24,729 nucleotides of DNA from an uncultured Lachnospiraceae bacterium (GCA_910585075.1 CAJUED010000015.1:56756-81484); one strand, 5' to 3'. Shown: positions 8,530 through 16,776, numbered from the stretch's first letter. Program-made: numbers and translations. Notes: a model not told the origin generated them from the letters alone.

Positions 8530-9099
8530 CTAAGCCCGAAGCTCATGTTCAAACTCCTGTCGCAGTTCCTCGTAAACCTTATTAATCACAAGAACCATCT
8601 CATGGTCTCCTGCCACATTATCCGGATGGTACATTTTAATCAAATCCTTATACCGCTTTTTTAAGGCCAGCTGGCTGTTCACCCCCTGAAACAGCATTTT
8701 GGCAAGCTCTGTGCCGTTTCCACCTACCCTAAAGCTCGCCTGAGCATTTTTTTCCGCCTCAAATAAAAGCCTTTCCTTATCCAGTTTGGCCTGCTCAGCG
8801 GAAAGCTGTGTGAATCCATCCTTAAGTATATCCATTTTTTTATCAAAAAAAGCCTGTTCCTGCTTAAATATTTTCTGTTCAATCTCAAACTGACTGGCTT
8901 CCTGCTCCATTTTCTCCTGGAACTGCTTCTTCTCTGCAATGAACTTGTCCTGTCTGCGCCTCAATTCTCTCTTTTCCGCCAGAATCCGCCTGTTCTCCTG
9001 ACGCAGCCAGCTTTTCAGCTCCCTCAGATCGTCTTCTTCGCCCTCCGACAGTATCTTGTCAAATTCCTTCTGCTCTATGGTTTTTTCAAAATCCACCAT
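8530..9099 (-). CDS. Coiled-coil protein with C-terminal J domain
   Basis: 189-aa soluble protein. Residues about 20-125 are strongly charged and heptad-like (repeated E/K/Q with L/I/F), predicting a long coiled coil. The last 50 residues look like a short J domain: LKKRYKDLIKMYHPDNVAG, with the HPD tripeptide that stimulates Hsp70 ATPase, then a helix NKVYEELRQEFE. J domains of DnaJ are N-terminal; here it is C-terminal and there are no Gly/Phe or zinc modules. It is therefore a specialised DnaK co-chaperone whose client or location would be set by the coiled coil. ATG at 9099 with a GGGGA-type site. It is the last gene before the shared terminator at 8449-8492. Similar proteins of unknown role are my inference for the group. 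Confidence 0.8.
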   Translation of the reverse strand: MVDFEKTIEQKEFDKILSEGEEDDLRELKSWLRQENRRILAEKRELRRRQDKFIAEKKQFQEKMEQEASQFEIEQKIFKQEQAFFDKKMDILKDGFTQLSAEQAKLDKERLLFEAEKNAQASFRVGGNGTELAKMLFQGVNSQLALKKRYKDLIKMYHPDNVAGDHEMVLVINKVYEELRQEFEHELRA

Positions 9100-9151
9100 A
9101 TCAATCCCCGTTCCGGAGCGTCAAAAAATGCTGTCCGCTCCCCTGTGAAAG

Positions 9152-9289
9152 CTATAAATAACAGTTATATCCAATCAGTAACAGCAGGGCAATAATAAGC
9201 AGCGCTATCAAATAGTGATGTGCAAGAAAAAGCATAAGCAACATCCCTACGGCAATCCAAAATGCAATAAAACCAATCAGTTTCTTCAT
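9152..9289 (-). CDS. Small two-helix membrane protein (45 aa), unknown function
   Basis: The protein begins MKKLIGFIAFWIAVGML and is nearly all hydrophobic: one membrane segment at about 4-21, a short HHY turn, a second at about 25-40, ending in LIGYNCYL. The frame is open to 9340, but the upstream residues are charged and lack a ribosome site. The ATG at 9289 has GAGAG 7 nt upstream and gives a sensible membrane protein. It lies between gerW and the J-domain gene in the same direction. I do not recognise a named family. Confidence 0.6.
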   Translation of the reverse strand: MKKLIGFIAFWIAVGMLLMLFLAHHYLIALLIIALLLLIGYNCYL

Positions 9290-9421
9290 GCGTAATCTCT
9301 CACTTATGCCTTTTGTTTTATCATATGCGCTTTCTCTCAAAATATTGCCTGTTTATTCCGCCAACCTCTCATCTGTTCCGAAATCGTCGCAAATACGGAT
9401 GTCAGCACAAATTTGTCCGTT

Positions 9422-9814
9422 CTATTCTTCTTCCGGGAACGCAATGTCCACCGCTTTATCATCGTTGATCATATCTTCCTTGGGCGCCGTAAATTTGTCC
9501 ACAATATCGGGAACCATATCCAGAACCTTGGTTATGGTATCCTGATTCTTAATATTTACCAGCTTGGTGCTTCCATTTTTAATGACCAGCACTGCGCTGG
9601 GGGTAAGCTTTCCAAAAAAGCCGCCACCGCCGCCGTTCTTCTTATCCGTATTCACACCTGCACCCGCACCTACGCCAAAGGATACGTCCACAAGCGGCAA
9701 AATAATGGTATCGTCAATCTTCGTTGCCTCTCCAACCACTGTTTTGGTGGATAAAACTGTGTTCATCCCCTTCATCAAAGACTCGATTACCCCTGTAAAA
9801 TTGTTCTCTGCCAT
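9422..9814 (-). CDS. gerW: Spore germination protein GerW (YtfJ family)
   Basis: 130-aa sporulation protein, found in the spore and needed for normal germination in Bacillus. Family signs: N-terminal LMKGMNTVLSTKTVVGEA, IILPLVDVSFGVGAGAG near 37-54, the glycine-rich segment GGGGGFFGKLTPSAVLVI near 61-78, and a C-terminal DMVPDIVDKF. ATG 9814 abuts the stop of the DUF2953 gene, and its ribosome site (GGGAGG, 8 nt before) lies inside that gene, so the two are translationally coupled. The ytfI (DUF2953)-ytfJ order matches Bacillus subtilis. Its presence is the clearest sign that the organism forms spores. Confidence 0.93.
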   Translation of the reverse strand: MAENNFTGVIESLMKGMNTVLSTKTVVGEATKIDDTIILPLVDVSFGVGAGAGVNTDKKNGGGGGFFGKLTPSAVLVIKNGSTKLVNIKNQDTITKVLDMVPDIVDKFTAPKEDMINDDKAVDIAFPEEE

Positions 9815-10843
9815 TTATACAGCCTCCCTTTTCAATAATTTAATCAGTTCACGTATATCTTTGTTAAAATAAACAATCCACGCAGATTTCAGAAATCCAA
9901 ATATGGTTATTTTCCCTTTGATAAAAAGACTGCCTTCCACTATCTGGCGTTCAAAGTCGGGCACTACATCCAAATGGCTTCCAATCAGCGGATACAAAAT
10001 ACCATAAATTGCCATAACCTGCCCTGTACTTGCAGGATCACCTGTTCCAACCAGAAGCTCCCCTGTCATCTTTTTGGGTTTTAGCATCTTTAACAGGGAG
10101 CCAACCTGTCCTTTACACACGCCCCATGCCCGGCTAAAACGTTCGCTCTGTAAAATCTCCACATAATATCTGATATTATTTACAATATCTTTTATCTTAT
10201 CACATATTTTGGTGATTGTGTACCGGATATTTTTAAGAACGGACCATATTTTCTTAAAAAAGCCAAAGATTTTGTTTTCCGCTTGTCCCTTCTCCTTAGC
10301 GGAGGATATTTCTTTTTCCTCGGCTTTCTTTTCCGTATCTTCCGAAGATCCTTCCTTTACGTTTTTTTCTTTTACTATCTCAGATTCTTCCGCTGCAATT
10401 TCTTCCGTTTTATTTTCTTTTGTTCCTTTTTTTTCGGTTTCAGTTTTTGTTTCTTCTTTTCCGGCTTCTCTTTTTGATAACTCTTTTCTCTCGGCATCTG
10501 CCTTCTCAGAAGCCGCCTTGTTCCCAGCCGTCCTTTTTTTATTTTTTGAAGAAGCTTTCTTTTTTTCCCTTTGCTTGTCAGAGCGAAAAACCGTAAAACA
10601 GAATATCCGCACCCGCAAATATGCTGCCTCCGGGTAGGAAAACGCAATATTTAAAATATGCGCCAGATACGACACCCTGATATTTGCCACAACCGGCGTT
10701 TCATCCTCCGCCCTCCTGTGAACCCTTATCCTGTACCTGACCGGCACAAACAGAATAAGCAGCACCGCCGTCAATAACAGTCCAAGCAAAACCAGTACTA
10801 TCAGGCCAATAATTTTTAAAATAGATAGCAGCACTATAGCCAT
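9815..10843 (-). CDS. DUF2953 membrane-anchored protein (YtfI type) with long Lys/Glu-rich insert
   Basis: 342 aa from ATG 10843 (GGAG 7 nt upstream; a longer GTG form at 10861 lacks a site). One membrane segment fills residues 5-33, followed by a domain with VPVRYRIRVH. The conserved DUF2953 end contains GTGDPASTGQVMAIYGILYP and VEGSLFIKGKI. Between them, residues 88-190 are almost entirely K, E, S, A and T, a low-complexity charged stretch that accounts for most of the excess over the roughly 230-aa Bacillus homologue. Role unknown; coupling to gerW suggests a job in spores. The insert probably forms a flexible or helical spacer. Confidence 0.85.
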   Translation of the reverse strand: MAIVLLSILKIIGLIVLVLLGLLLTAVLLILFVPVRYRIRVHRRAEDETPVVANIRVSYLAHILNIAFSYPEAAYLRVRIFCFTVFRSDKQREKKKASSKNKKRTAGNKAASEKADAERKELSKREAGKEETKTETEKKGTKENKTEEIAAEESEIVKEKNVKEGSSEDTEKKAEEKEISSAKEKGQAENKIFGFFKKIWSVLKNIRYTITKICDKIKDIVNNIRYYVEILQSERFSRAWGVCKGQVGSLLKMLKPKKMTGELLVGTGDPASTGQVMAIYGILYPLIGSHLDVVPDFERQIVEGSLFIKGKITIFGFLKSAWIVYFNKDIRELIKLLKREAV

Positions 10844-10847
10844 GCCC

Positions 10848-11174
10848 TTACTCCATATCACTGTTTTTCTTTGCTTTTTGCTTCAAATATTCTTTCAAAT
10901 TACAATTTCCCAATGCTTCCACACATTCCTGTGTAATTTTTACAATCAAATCTACCGCTTCTTCATAGCTGGCAGCAATCCCAATGATAATCGGCGGGTG
11001 ATGCCTGTAATATTTCTGTTTCAGATAGGCGCTGTGATAAATTTCAAGCTGATCCGGAGACGGTGCCAGTGCAATTACGTACACCTGCACTCCCGCATGA
11101 CGCTTTAATTTCCATTTTACCCTCTGAGGATTTTTTACCCCATCCCCAACATAAAGATACCGATAAAACTTCAT
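10848..11174 (-). CDS. Hypothetical protein, 108 aa
   Basis: I do not recognise this family. The protein starts MKFYRYLYVGDGVKNPQRVK, is basic, and contains YVIALAPSPDQLEIYHSAYLKQKYY, a hydrophobic PPIIIGIAASYEEAVDLIVK segment and a charged, lysine-rich tail. There is no signal peptide and no convincing membrane helix. ATG 11174 has GGGGGTG 5 nt upstream; the GTG at 11180 is too close to that site. It opens the run 108-aa/DUF2953/gerW, ends 4 nt before the DUF2953 start, and follows a good promoter at 11205-11232. That neighbourhood suggests, without proving, a sporulation link. Confidence 0.75.
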   Translation of the reverse strand: MKFYRYLYVGDGVKNPQRVKWKLKRHAGVQVYVIALAPSPDQLEIYHSAYLKQKYYRHHPPIIIGIAASYEEAVDLIVKITQECVEALGNCNLKEYLKQKAKKNSDME

Positions 11175-11204
11175 TCCCACACCCCCGACAAGCTGTCTTC
11201 ATAT

Positions 11205-11232
11205 ATCATACCATACTTCCAAAAAAATCCAA
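11205..11232 (-). promoter_or_regulatory. Extended -10 promoter for the 108-aa/DUF2953/gerW run
   Basis: Minus strand: TTGGAT (11232-11227), 16 nt, then TGG-TATGAT (-10 at 11210-11205) with an extended -10 TG. It lies about 30 nt before the 108-aa gene. It looks sigma-A-like; no obvious forespore sigma motif is seen. Confidence 0.55.
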
Positions 11233-11277
11233 AGCACAAATCATAGAAATACATTTCAGAAGTCAATCAGAAACCTA

Positions 11278-11414
11278 GCGCTGTATGAGAAAATATTCAA
11301 GGAGGAACCCTTATAAAAACGCCAGCGCTTAGCGAAGTTTTTTTGAGCTTAGCGTCTGTTGCGTTTTTATAGAGCGAAAGCGCGGTGACGACTGAATATT
11401 TTCTCATACAGCGC
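11278..11414. repeat. 137-nt nested inverted-repeat element
   Basis: The outer arms 11278-11299 and 11393-11414 are perfectly complementary over 22 bp. Inside them 11313-11322 (ATAAAAACGC) and 11361-11370 (GCGTTTTTAT) form a second perfect 10-bp stem. Within that loop GCTTAGCG occurs twice in direct orientation (11327-11334 and 11347-11354). A small GC-GAAA-GC hairpin lies at 11374-11381. The whole can fold into one cruciform or RNA hairpin on either strand. No coding frame is evident. It sits just after the PBP gene, whose stop lies in a mini-hairpin (11419-11433). It looks like a mobile or dispersed intergenic element; it might also end PBP transcripts. Confidence 0.75.
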
Positions 11415-11427
11415 GGACGGCTGTAAC

Positions 11428-12885
11428 TCAGCCCGCACTATTTTCAAAATAAGCGTCAAAAATCCTCTTTGCAATGGGCACCGCATAGTCCCCGCCGGCC
11501 CCGGCCCCCTCAATGATAACGGTCACACACACCTGGGGCGCTTCCACAGGCGCAAATCCGGTAAACCATGCATGGCTCTCCCCCTTTACGGTGCCATATT
11601 CCGCCGATCCGGTTTTCCCGGCCGCCGTATAGGAAAGGCCCTTTAGCTTAGAAGCTGTCCCTTCCTCCACCACGTCCTCCATAAGCCCTTTGAGAATTTC
11701 GGCTTCATTCTGCTCCATCAGCTTGCCATAAGCATCCGGTGAGAAGGTTTTCGTTTTATTCCCTGCACTATTTTCCACATAGTCTATTAGATAGGGTTTC
11801 ATCAAAACGCCCTCATTTGCAATCGCGCAGGTGATCATATTAAGCAGCAGCGGCGTGATGGATGTGGTTCCCTGCCCAATGGAAACCTGCATCATATCCG
11901 CGTCGGAGGTTTCCTCAGAAACGGATATCTTGCTTACACCGGATTGAAAGGCTACCGGAAGGCTCTGATTGAACAAAAGAGAATCCAACGTATCCCCAAA
12001 GGCATCCCTGTCAAGGGAAAGACCTATATTGGCAAAGGAAGTATTGCAGGATTTCGCAAAGGATCTTTGAAAGTCCACCGCCCCATGCACGCTCCCGTGA
12101 TAACACTGGATCCTGCTGTCATCCCTTGTGATGGAACCGTTACAGGTATAATTATAGCCCTGATAAGTATCCGGGTTTTCCCTGATATACTCAAGTGCGG
12201 TCACAATCTTAAAAGTGGAACCCGGCGGATACAGCCCCTGGGAAGCGCGGTTTAGCAATATGCTGCTCTCCTTATCCTCAATCAGATCATCCCAGATATC
12301 CGCAATCTCCTCCGGATTAAAATCCGGTTTGGAAACCATGGCAAGTACCTTTCCTGTCCCCGGCTCGGTCACCACCACGGCTCCCTGATAAACTCCCAGG
12401 GCTTTCGAAGCCACCTCCTGGATATTCACATCCAGCGTAGTATACACATCATCTCCCGGGTACTTTTCACCGCTCACATCCAGGGCTGCCTTCTGAGAAA
12501 GAGGCGCATTTGAATTAATCAGATAATAATTTGCCTGGCTCTCAACACCCATTCTGCCGTTGGTGGCATATCCCACCACATGGGAAAACAAATTTTGATA
12601 GGGATATTCCCTTTTCTCCTTTCCCTCATCGTCCACAATCGTCTGCGCCAGCACACTGCCGTCGGAAGATAAAATCTTACCCCTTCTGTTTTGGGCCAGC
12701 AAAATCTGCTGACGCCCATTATAGCTGTTGTTTATCAGCTCCTGTTTATGGGTGGCCGAGTAATGTACGATATATCCTGACAGTCCCAGAAAAAGCAGGG
12801 TAAACATCCAGGTAATCAGCATAATTTCCTTGTTCTTTTTTTTCTTTTTACGAACCTGATTTTTATTCTTCGTCTTCAAAATCAT
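11428..12885 (-). CDS. Class B penicillin-binding protein (peptidoglycan transpeptidase, PbpA-like)
   Basis: Membrane-anchored D,D-transpeptidase that crosslinks peptidoglycan made by the SEDS protein encoded directly upstream. 485 aa: a basic cytoplasmic start (RKKKKKNK at 12-19), one membrane helix at about 22-42, a short pedestal region, then the catalytic domain with S223TFK, S279CN and K424TG. This small size resembles actinobacterial PbpA rather than large FtsI/PBP2 proteins, and no PASTA repeats are present. The start is ambiguous: AGGAG touches ATG 12885, while TTG 12877-12879 is 6 nt from it and may be the true start. Either way the gene overlaps the SEDS gene by about 20 nt. A structured repeat element follows its stop. 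Confidence 0.93.
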   Translation of the reverse strand: MILKTKNKNQVRKKKKKNKEIMLITWMFTLLFLGLSGYIVHYSATHKQELINNSYNGRQQILLAQNRRGKILSSDGSVLAQTIVDDEGKEKREYPYQNLFSHVVGYATNGRMGVESQANYYLINSNAPLSQKAALDVSGEKYPGDDVYTTLDVNIQEVASKALGVYQGAVVVTEPGTGKVLAMVSKPDFNPEEIADIWDDLIEDKESSILLNRASQGLYPPGSTFKIVTALEYIRENPDTYQGYNYTCNGSITRDDSRIQCYHGSVHGAVDFQRSFAKSCNTSFANIGLSLDRDAFGDTLDSLLFNQSLPVAFQSGVSKISVSEETSDADMMQVSIGQGTTSITPLLLNMITCAIANEGVLMKPYLIDYVENSAGNKTKTFSPDAYGKLMEQNEAEILKGLMEDVVEEGTASKLKGLSYTAAGKTGSAEYGTVKGESHAWFTGFAPVEAPQVCVTVIIEGAGAGGDYAVPIAKRIFDAYFENSAG

Positions 12886-14338
12886 CTCCTACCGGCTGTT
12901 CTTCGTCCATTTCCGCTTCTATTTCTAATTCGCTCTCGCCCGGCCGCAGTTCTTCATCCTCCTGCATCATGGCCTTTCGGACGATTTGTTTGCGCTTCTT
13001 TTTCTTCTTTGCCCTTGCCAGCTGCCGAAGATACCGTTCCTCATCCTGCCTTATCATGGAAAGCCCTTCCATAACGGCAAACATGATAACCGTGGTAAGG
13101 ACAGAGCTGCCTCCGTAACTGATAAAAGGCAGCGTCACCCCGGTAAGGGGAATGAATTTTGTCCCTCCGCCTATGGTAAGGAAAACCTGAAAAATATAGA
13201 TAACGCCCAGCCCGAAAGCCGTAAGCTGATAAAATTTATCCCGAAGTTCCATTGAAATACGCATGAACATAACAAAACAGCTTACACAGATTAAAATCAG
13301 GCATACTGCAAATATGATTCCAAATTCCTCCGCAACTGCCGAAAATATAAAATCCGCCTCCACAAAAGGAATGGCGTTTGGCGTTCCTTTGCCAAGCCCA
13401 AGGCCAAACCAGCCGCCGCTGGATATGGCAAACAAAGACTGGGTAATCTGATATCCTGCGGAGTCAATCACACTCCATGGATCCCGCCAGGCCTGTACCC
13501 GGATCTGTACATGGGAAAACACTCTGTAAGCGATATAGGCCGCCGCCGAACCTCCAAGAGCTCCCGCCATCAGGTAAAAGTAATTCTTAGAAGCCACAAA
13601 CACCATCAGCACATACACAATAAAGAAGATCAACGCACTGCCCAAATCCTTTGAAACCACCAGTACTATCACATGGGCGGCAGCCGCCACCGCAGTGGTA
13701 AAAACCTCAAAAAAACCGCTGGCCTCATACAATGCGCTTGCCACATAAAACACAAACAAAATCTTTACAAACTCAGAGGGCTGGAAGGTGATGCCTGCTA
13801 TGGAGTAAGAAAGCTTACTTCCATATGTAGTCTGTCCTAAAATCATTACCACCGACAGGGCGGCTATTCCCACAAGCACATAAACCCACTTCAAATTTTT
13901 CAGGAATTTGAATTTGTGCACAAAAAACGGAATCACAAGGGCAATCACAAGAGAACCAGATGCAATGACAAACTGCTTGATTGCCTTATTCATATCCAGC
14001 CTGGTTAAAATGCAAAATCCAATACTCAGCAGCATACACATATTGTTCACCACCAGCCGGTTTGCATCCTGGTAGAGCATCCTGTATAAGCCAATCACCG
14101 CATACAGCACAATCTGCTGAAAAGCATAGAAAAACAGGTATGTAATATCCCCGGTTTCAAAACACAAAACCAAAAAGCAGCTGAAATGAAAGGCAAACAT
14201 CAAAAGATTCTGCCTGGTGTAAATCCCCTTTCTCTGCTCCTCCTTTTCATACCGAAACACCGCAAAACATTCATAAGTATATAGGCCAATCAGCAGCGTA
14301 ATCACATATTTTGAAAATTCGCTGACATATAACTCCAT
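12863..14338 (-). CDS. SEDS family peptidoglycan glycosyltransferase (FtsW/RodA/SpoVE)
   Basis: Polytopic membrane enzyme that polymerises lipid II. 491 aa with about ten or more membrane segments. SEDS landmarks: FQPSEFVKI near 186, SKDLGSALIFF near 228 with the conserved Asp, WRDPW near 285, AEEFGIIFA, and GGGTKFIPLTGVTLPFISYG before the last helices. The N-terminus has extra helices compared with roughly 390-aa RodA. The C-terminus is a cytoplasmic tail with KKKKKRK followed by a stretch rich in E and D. ATG 14338 shares its A with the TGA of the U32 gene, and AGAGGAG lies 7 nt upstream. The ORF overlaps its PBP partner. The pairing resembles actinobacterial RodA-PbpA; whether it serves division, elongation or sporulation cannot be told, though zapA nearby favours division. 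Confidence 0.93.
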   Translation of the reverse strand: MELYVSEFSKYVITLLIGLYTYECFAVFRYEKEEQRKGIYTRQNLLMFAFHFSCFLVLCFETGDITYLFFYAFQQIVLYAVIGLYRMLYQDANRLVVNNMCMLLSIGFCILTRLDMNKAIKQFVIASGSLVIALVIPFFVHKFKFLKNLKWVYVLVGIAALSVVMILGQTTYGSKLSYSIAGITFQPSEFVKILFVFYVASALYEASGFFEVFTTAVAAAAHVIVLVVSKDLGSALIFFIVYVLMVFVASKNYFYLMAGALGGSAAAYIAYRVFSHVQIRVQAWRDPWSVIDSAGYQITQSLFAISSGGWFGLGLGKGTPNAIPFVEADFIFSAVAEEFGIIFAVCLILICVSCFVMFMRISMELRDKFYQLTAFGLGVIYIFQVFLTIGGGTKFIPLTGVTLPFISYGGSSVLTTVIMFAVMEGLSMIRQDEERYLRQLARAKKKKKRKQIVRKAMMQEDEELRPGESELEIEAEMDEEQPVGDDFEDEE

Positions 14339-16596
14339 CAATCCACTCCTCTTTTATAATGCCCTGTGGTATATTCCTTTATGGGGCATGACGGACTTTC
14401 CCCGCCTGCTAAAAGCTCTTTGAAATAACGGATTACCCGCAAGGTTTCCTGCTTATCTTCCAGGGTGAAATCCAGACGTAAATTTGCATATCTTTCCTTC
14501 TCAAATCGCCGCCCTTTATTCCCCTCTGCCCGCGACTTAGAGCCAAGCAGGCTGTGTAAAGACAGGGGTACACTGTTGTAAATAATATTGCTGCAACACA
14601 GACAGTCTGTGTAAACCGGGAATTGTTTACTATATCTGTCCTTAAGCGTTAAAATCTCAGGCGTTTTATTGCAGCCAACAGTTGTCTTTTTCACACAATT
14701 TGCCGTGATCATCATAGGAAGCCTCCCATAGACAATGACCGAAGCCTTCATTTCAATGTCCCTGCTTTGCAACAGTTCTCTCCACTCGCGCCCATTACAC
14801 TCTACGGGAAGATAAAATTCTGCCGCCCGGCCCTCCCAGAAAGCCATGCTTTCTCTGTTCCAGATGTATAGATTGGCGTCCAATATCATCTGCTCCGGCG
14901 AAAGCATCTTCTGAAAAAAAGAATAGCTTTCAAGGTTTCTTATCAGTATACCCGCAAATACGCCCGATGCAAGTAGATTTTCTATTTTTTTCAAATATTT
15001 AATATCTTTTTCCCTCACAATTATGGGAGGTACCAGATAAAGCTCTGTCCTGCCCATTTCGGGGGTCTCCCCATCATCCCCGCATTTTCCCATATCTGCA
15101 AGCTTTGACAGAAACCCCGTCCCTTTTTCCCCGAATGATTCTAAAAGACTGTAATCCACATAAATACGGGAAATTCCTTCCTCTATAGCGGCCTCAAGCT
15201 GCCCGGGCGTTCTCACAGCAGTGTGAATCGCCAAACCATCCTTATGCCCTGCTTTTTCCCCGGCTTTTATCGCTGCTTTATCCGAAGTTTTCCAAAAAGC
15301 TGCCGATCTTCTCTCATATGCAAGGCCATATTGACAGATAAGTGCGTCCTCCATAGCCTTAAGGGCCTTCCTGCGCAGCTCATTTAAAGAGCTCACAGGC
15401 AAAAACACCTGGCCCTTCCTTTGTACTTCCACCTGACTGGCCCGCAGCGGACCCTCCCCGCTTTTTTTCATTTGCTTTTCAATCTTTTCCTCTGATAAAG
15501 GCTGCTTACATGCCTCTTGAACCACATCCCCCGTTACCGTGATACAGGTATCTCCTTTTTCCAGAGTCAGCTCCGCCTCTTTTTGGGGCGTAAGGTATAC
15601 CTTGGCCTTTACCTCCTCCGAGAGCTCTGCCTTTATGTATTTTTCTTCAATCTCCCCAAGAAGTCCCTGGGCCGTTTCCCGGTAGGCAGGAGAATCAAAG
15701 CTGATCATTTCCCTGCCATTATGCCGTTTGTAATACCCGTCGCCTGTCCCGCTTCTGATATAGAGGGTTTTCAGGACGTCCATATCCTCCTTACTGACCC
15801 TGTAATTTTCTTTTTCCTGATAGTACAAATCAATATACTTCCGGTAGATTGCCGTTACGCCTGCGGCATAGGCGGGCTTTTTCATTCTCCCCTCGATTTT
15901 AAAGGAGTCGATACCTGCCTCAATGAGCTTCGGAAGGATTTCTATTGTACACATGTCCTTCATACTCAAAGGATATCCCTTTTTCCCTTCTGCCTCATAG
16001 GGCAGACGGCAGGGCTGGGCGCACCTTCCCCTGTTGCCGCTTCTCCCTCCCAAAATGCTGCTGAGCAGGCACTGGCCGGAATAACAGTAACACATAGCCC
16101 CATGGACAAAGGCTTCTATCTCAAGCCCTGTTTCCTCTTTTATCCGTTGTATTTCCGCAAGGGACAGCTCTCTTGCCGGCACCACTCTGGTGACTCCCTC
16201 AGTCTTAATAAACCCGGCTCCTCCGCTTCCGGTAATGGCCATCTGCGTGCTTGCATGAAGGGACAGCCCCGGAAAATAAGTCCGCAAAAAGCGCAAAACG
16301 CCTAAATCCTGGACAATCACTCCATCGAGCCCTTCCTCATAAAAAGGCAGCATATACTCATAAAGCCCGTCAAGCTCCTTCTCCTTCACGAGGGTGTTAA
16401 CCGTAAGATAAACTTTCCGTCCTAACACATGGGCAATACGTATCCCCTTACATATTTCTTCCTGTGTAAAGTTATCTGCGTAGGCTCTGGCGCTATAGAG
16501 TTTTCCGCCCAAATATACCGCGTCCGCCCCAGCCTTTATCACACCTTTCAGTGCCTCAAAATTGCCTGCAGGCGCTAATAATTCCACTTGATTCAT
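14338..16596 (-). CDS. U32 family peptidase-like protein (RlhA/TrhP-type, large form)
   Basis: 752-aa protein. The N-terminal U32 domain opens with VELLAPAGNFEALKGVIKAG and carries the family signature EAFVHGAMCYCYSGQCLLSS near 161-180, followed by GNRGRCAQPCRLPY. Cysteines at 169, 176, 192 and 196 are the likely iron-sulfur ligands. The second half is DUF3656-like and ends with further cysteines (TDCLCCSN). Well-studied U32 members such as RlhA and TrhP act in RNA hydroxylation, using prephenate, rather than as proteases; that role here is inference. The frame is open to 16737, but this runs through a palindromic element; ATG 16596 has GAGGA 5 nt upstream and starts at the conserved domain. 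It overlaps the SEDS start by one base. Confidence 0.92.
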   Translation of the reverse strand: MNQVELLAPAGNFEALKGVIKAGADAVYLGGKLYSARAYADNFTQEEICKGIRIAHVLGRKVYLTVNTLVKEKELDGLYEYMLPFYEEGLDGVIVQDLGVLRFLRTYFPGLSLHASTQMAITGSGGAGFIKTEGVTRVVPARELSLAEIQRIKEETGLEIEAFVHGAMCYCYSGQCLLSSILGGRSGNRGRCAQPCRLPYEAEGKKGYPLSMKDMCTIEILPKLIEAGIDSFKIEGRMKKPAYAAGVTAIYRKYIDLYYQEKENYRVSKEDMDVLKTLYIRSGTGDGYYKRHNGREMISFDSPAYRETAQGLLGEIEEKYIKAELSEEVKAKVYLTPQKEAELTLEKGDTCITVTGDVVQEACKQPLSEEKIEKQMKKSGEGPLRASQVEVQRKGQVFLPVSSLNELRRKALKAMEDALICQYGLAYERRSAAFWKTSDKAAIKAGEKAGHKDGLAIHTAVRTPGQLEAAIEEGISRIYVDYSLLESFGEKGTGFLSKLADMGKCGDDGETPEMGRTELYLVPPIIVREKDIKYLKKIENLLASGVFAGILIRNLESYSFFQKMLSPEQMILDANLYIWNRESMAFWEGRAAEFYLPVECNGREWRELLQSRDIEMKASVIVYGRLPMMITANCVKKTTVGCNKTPEILTLKDRYSKQFPVYTDCLCCSNIIYNSVPLSLHSLLGSKSRAEGNKGRRFEKERYANLRLDFTLEDKQETLRVIRYFKELLAGGESPSCPIKEYTTGHYKRGVD

Positions 16597-16670
16597 ATAT
16601 TTCCTCATTTTTGCGTTGATATTTACACTGCTTTTGCAGTTTTCCAAGTTTATATTATATCTTTTCGTAG

Positions 16671-16776
16671 AAAAGAGGCTGTCGCAATAAGAATAGTAGA
16701 TACAAGATATATGAATATCCGGCTTTTGGAAACACAATATCCTGTATGCAGTTTTCTCAATGCGACAGCCTCTTTT
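16671..16776. repeat. 106-nt near-palindromic element between zapA and the U32 gene
   Basis: Outer arms AAAAGAGGCTGTCGCA (16671-16686) and TGCGACAGCCTCTTTT (16761-16776) are perfectly complementary over 16 bp. Inner arms 16700-16710 and 16737-16747 pair at 10 of 11 positions. The intervening segments are 13 nt on both sides and about half complementary, so the entire element folds into one long, register-preserved hairpin with a 26-nt loop. TTTT ends on both strands make it a possible two-way terminator. A TATAAT on the minus strand just beyond it (about 16655-16660) may start a separate U32 transcript. Confidence 0.75.

Noticed and set aside
10209..10637. Phe/Ser-rich plus-strand frame opposite the DUF2953 gene
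   Set aside because: It is a mirror image of the Lys/Glu-rich insert; composition alone explains its length.
15517..16305. 262-aa plus-strand open frame opposite the U32 gene
   Set aside because: It is antisense to a clear conserved gene, its translation is cysteine/serine/proline-rich without domains, and it has no promoter or ribosome site.
16597..16737. N-terminal extension of the U32 reading frame to 16737
   Set aside because: It reads through the 106-nt palindrome, has no ribosome site, and precedes the conserved U32 start; ATG 16596 with GAGGA fits.
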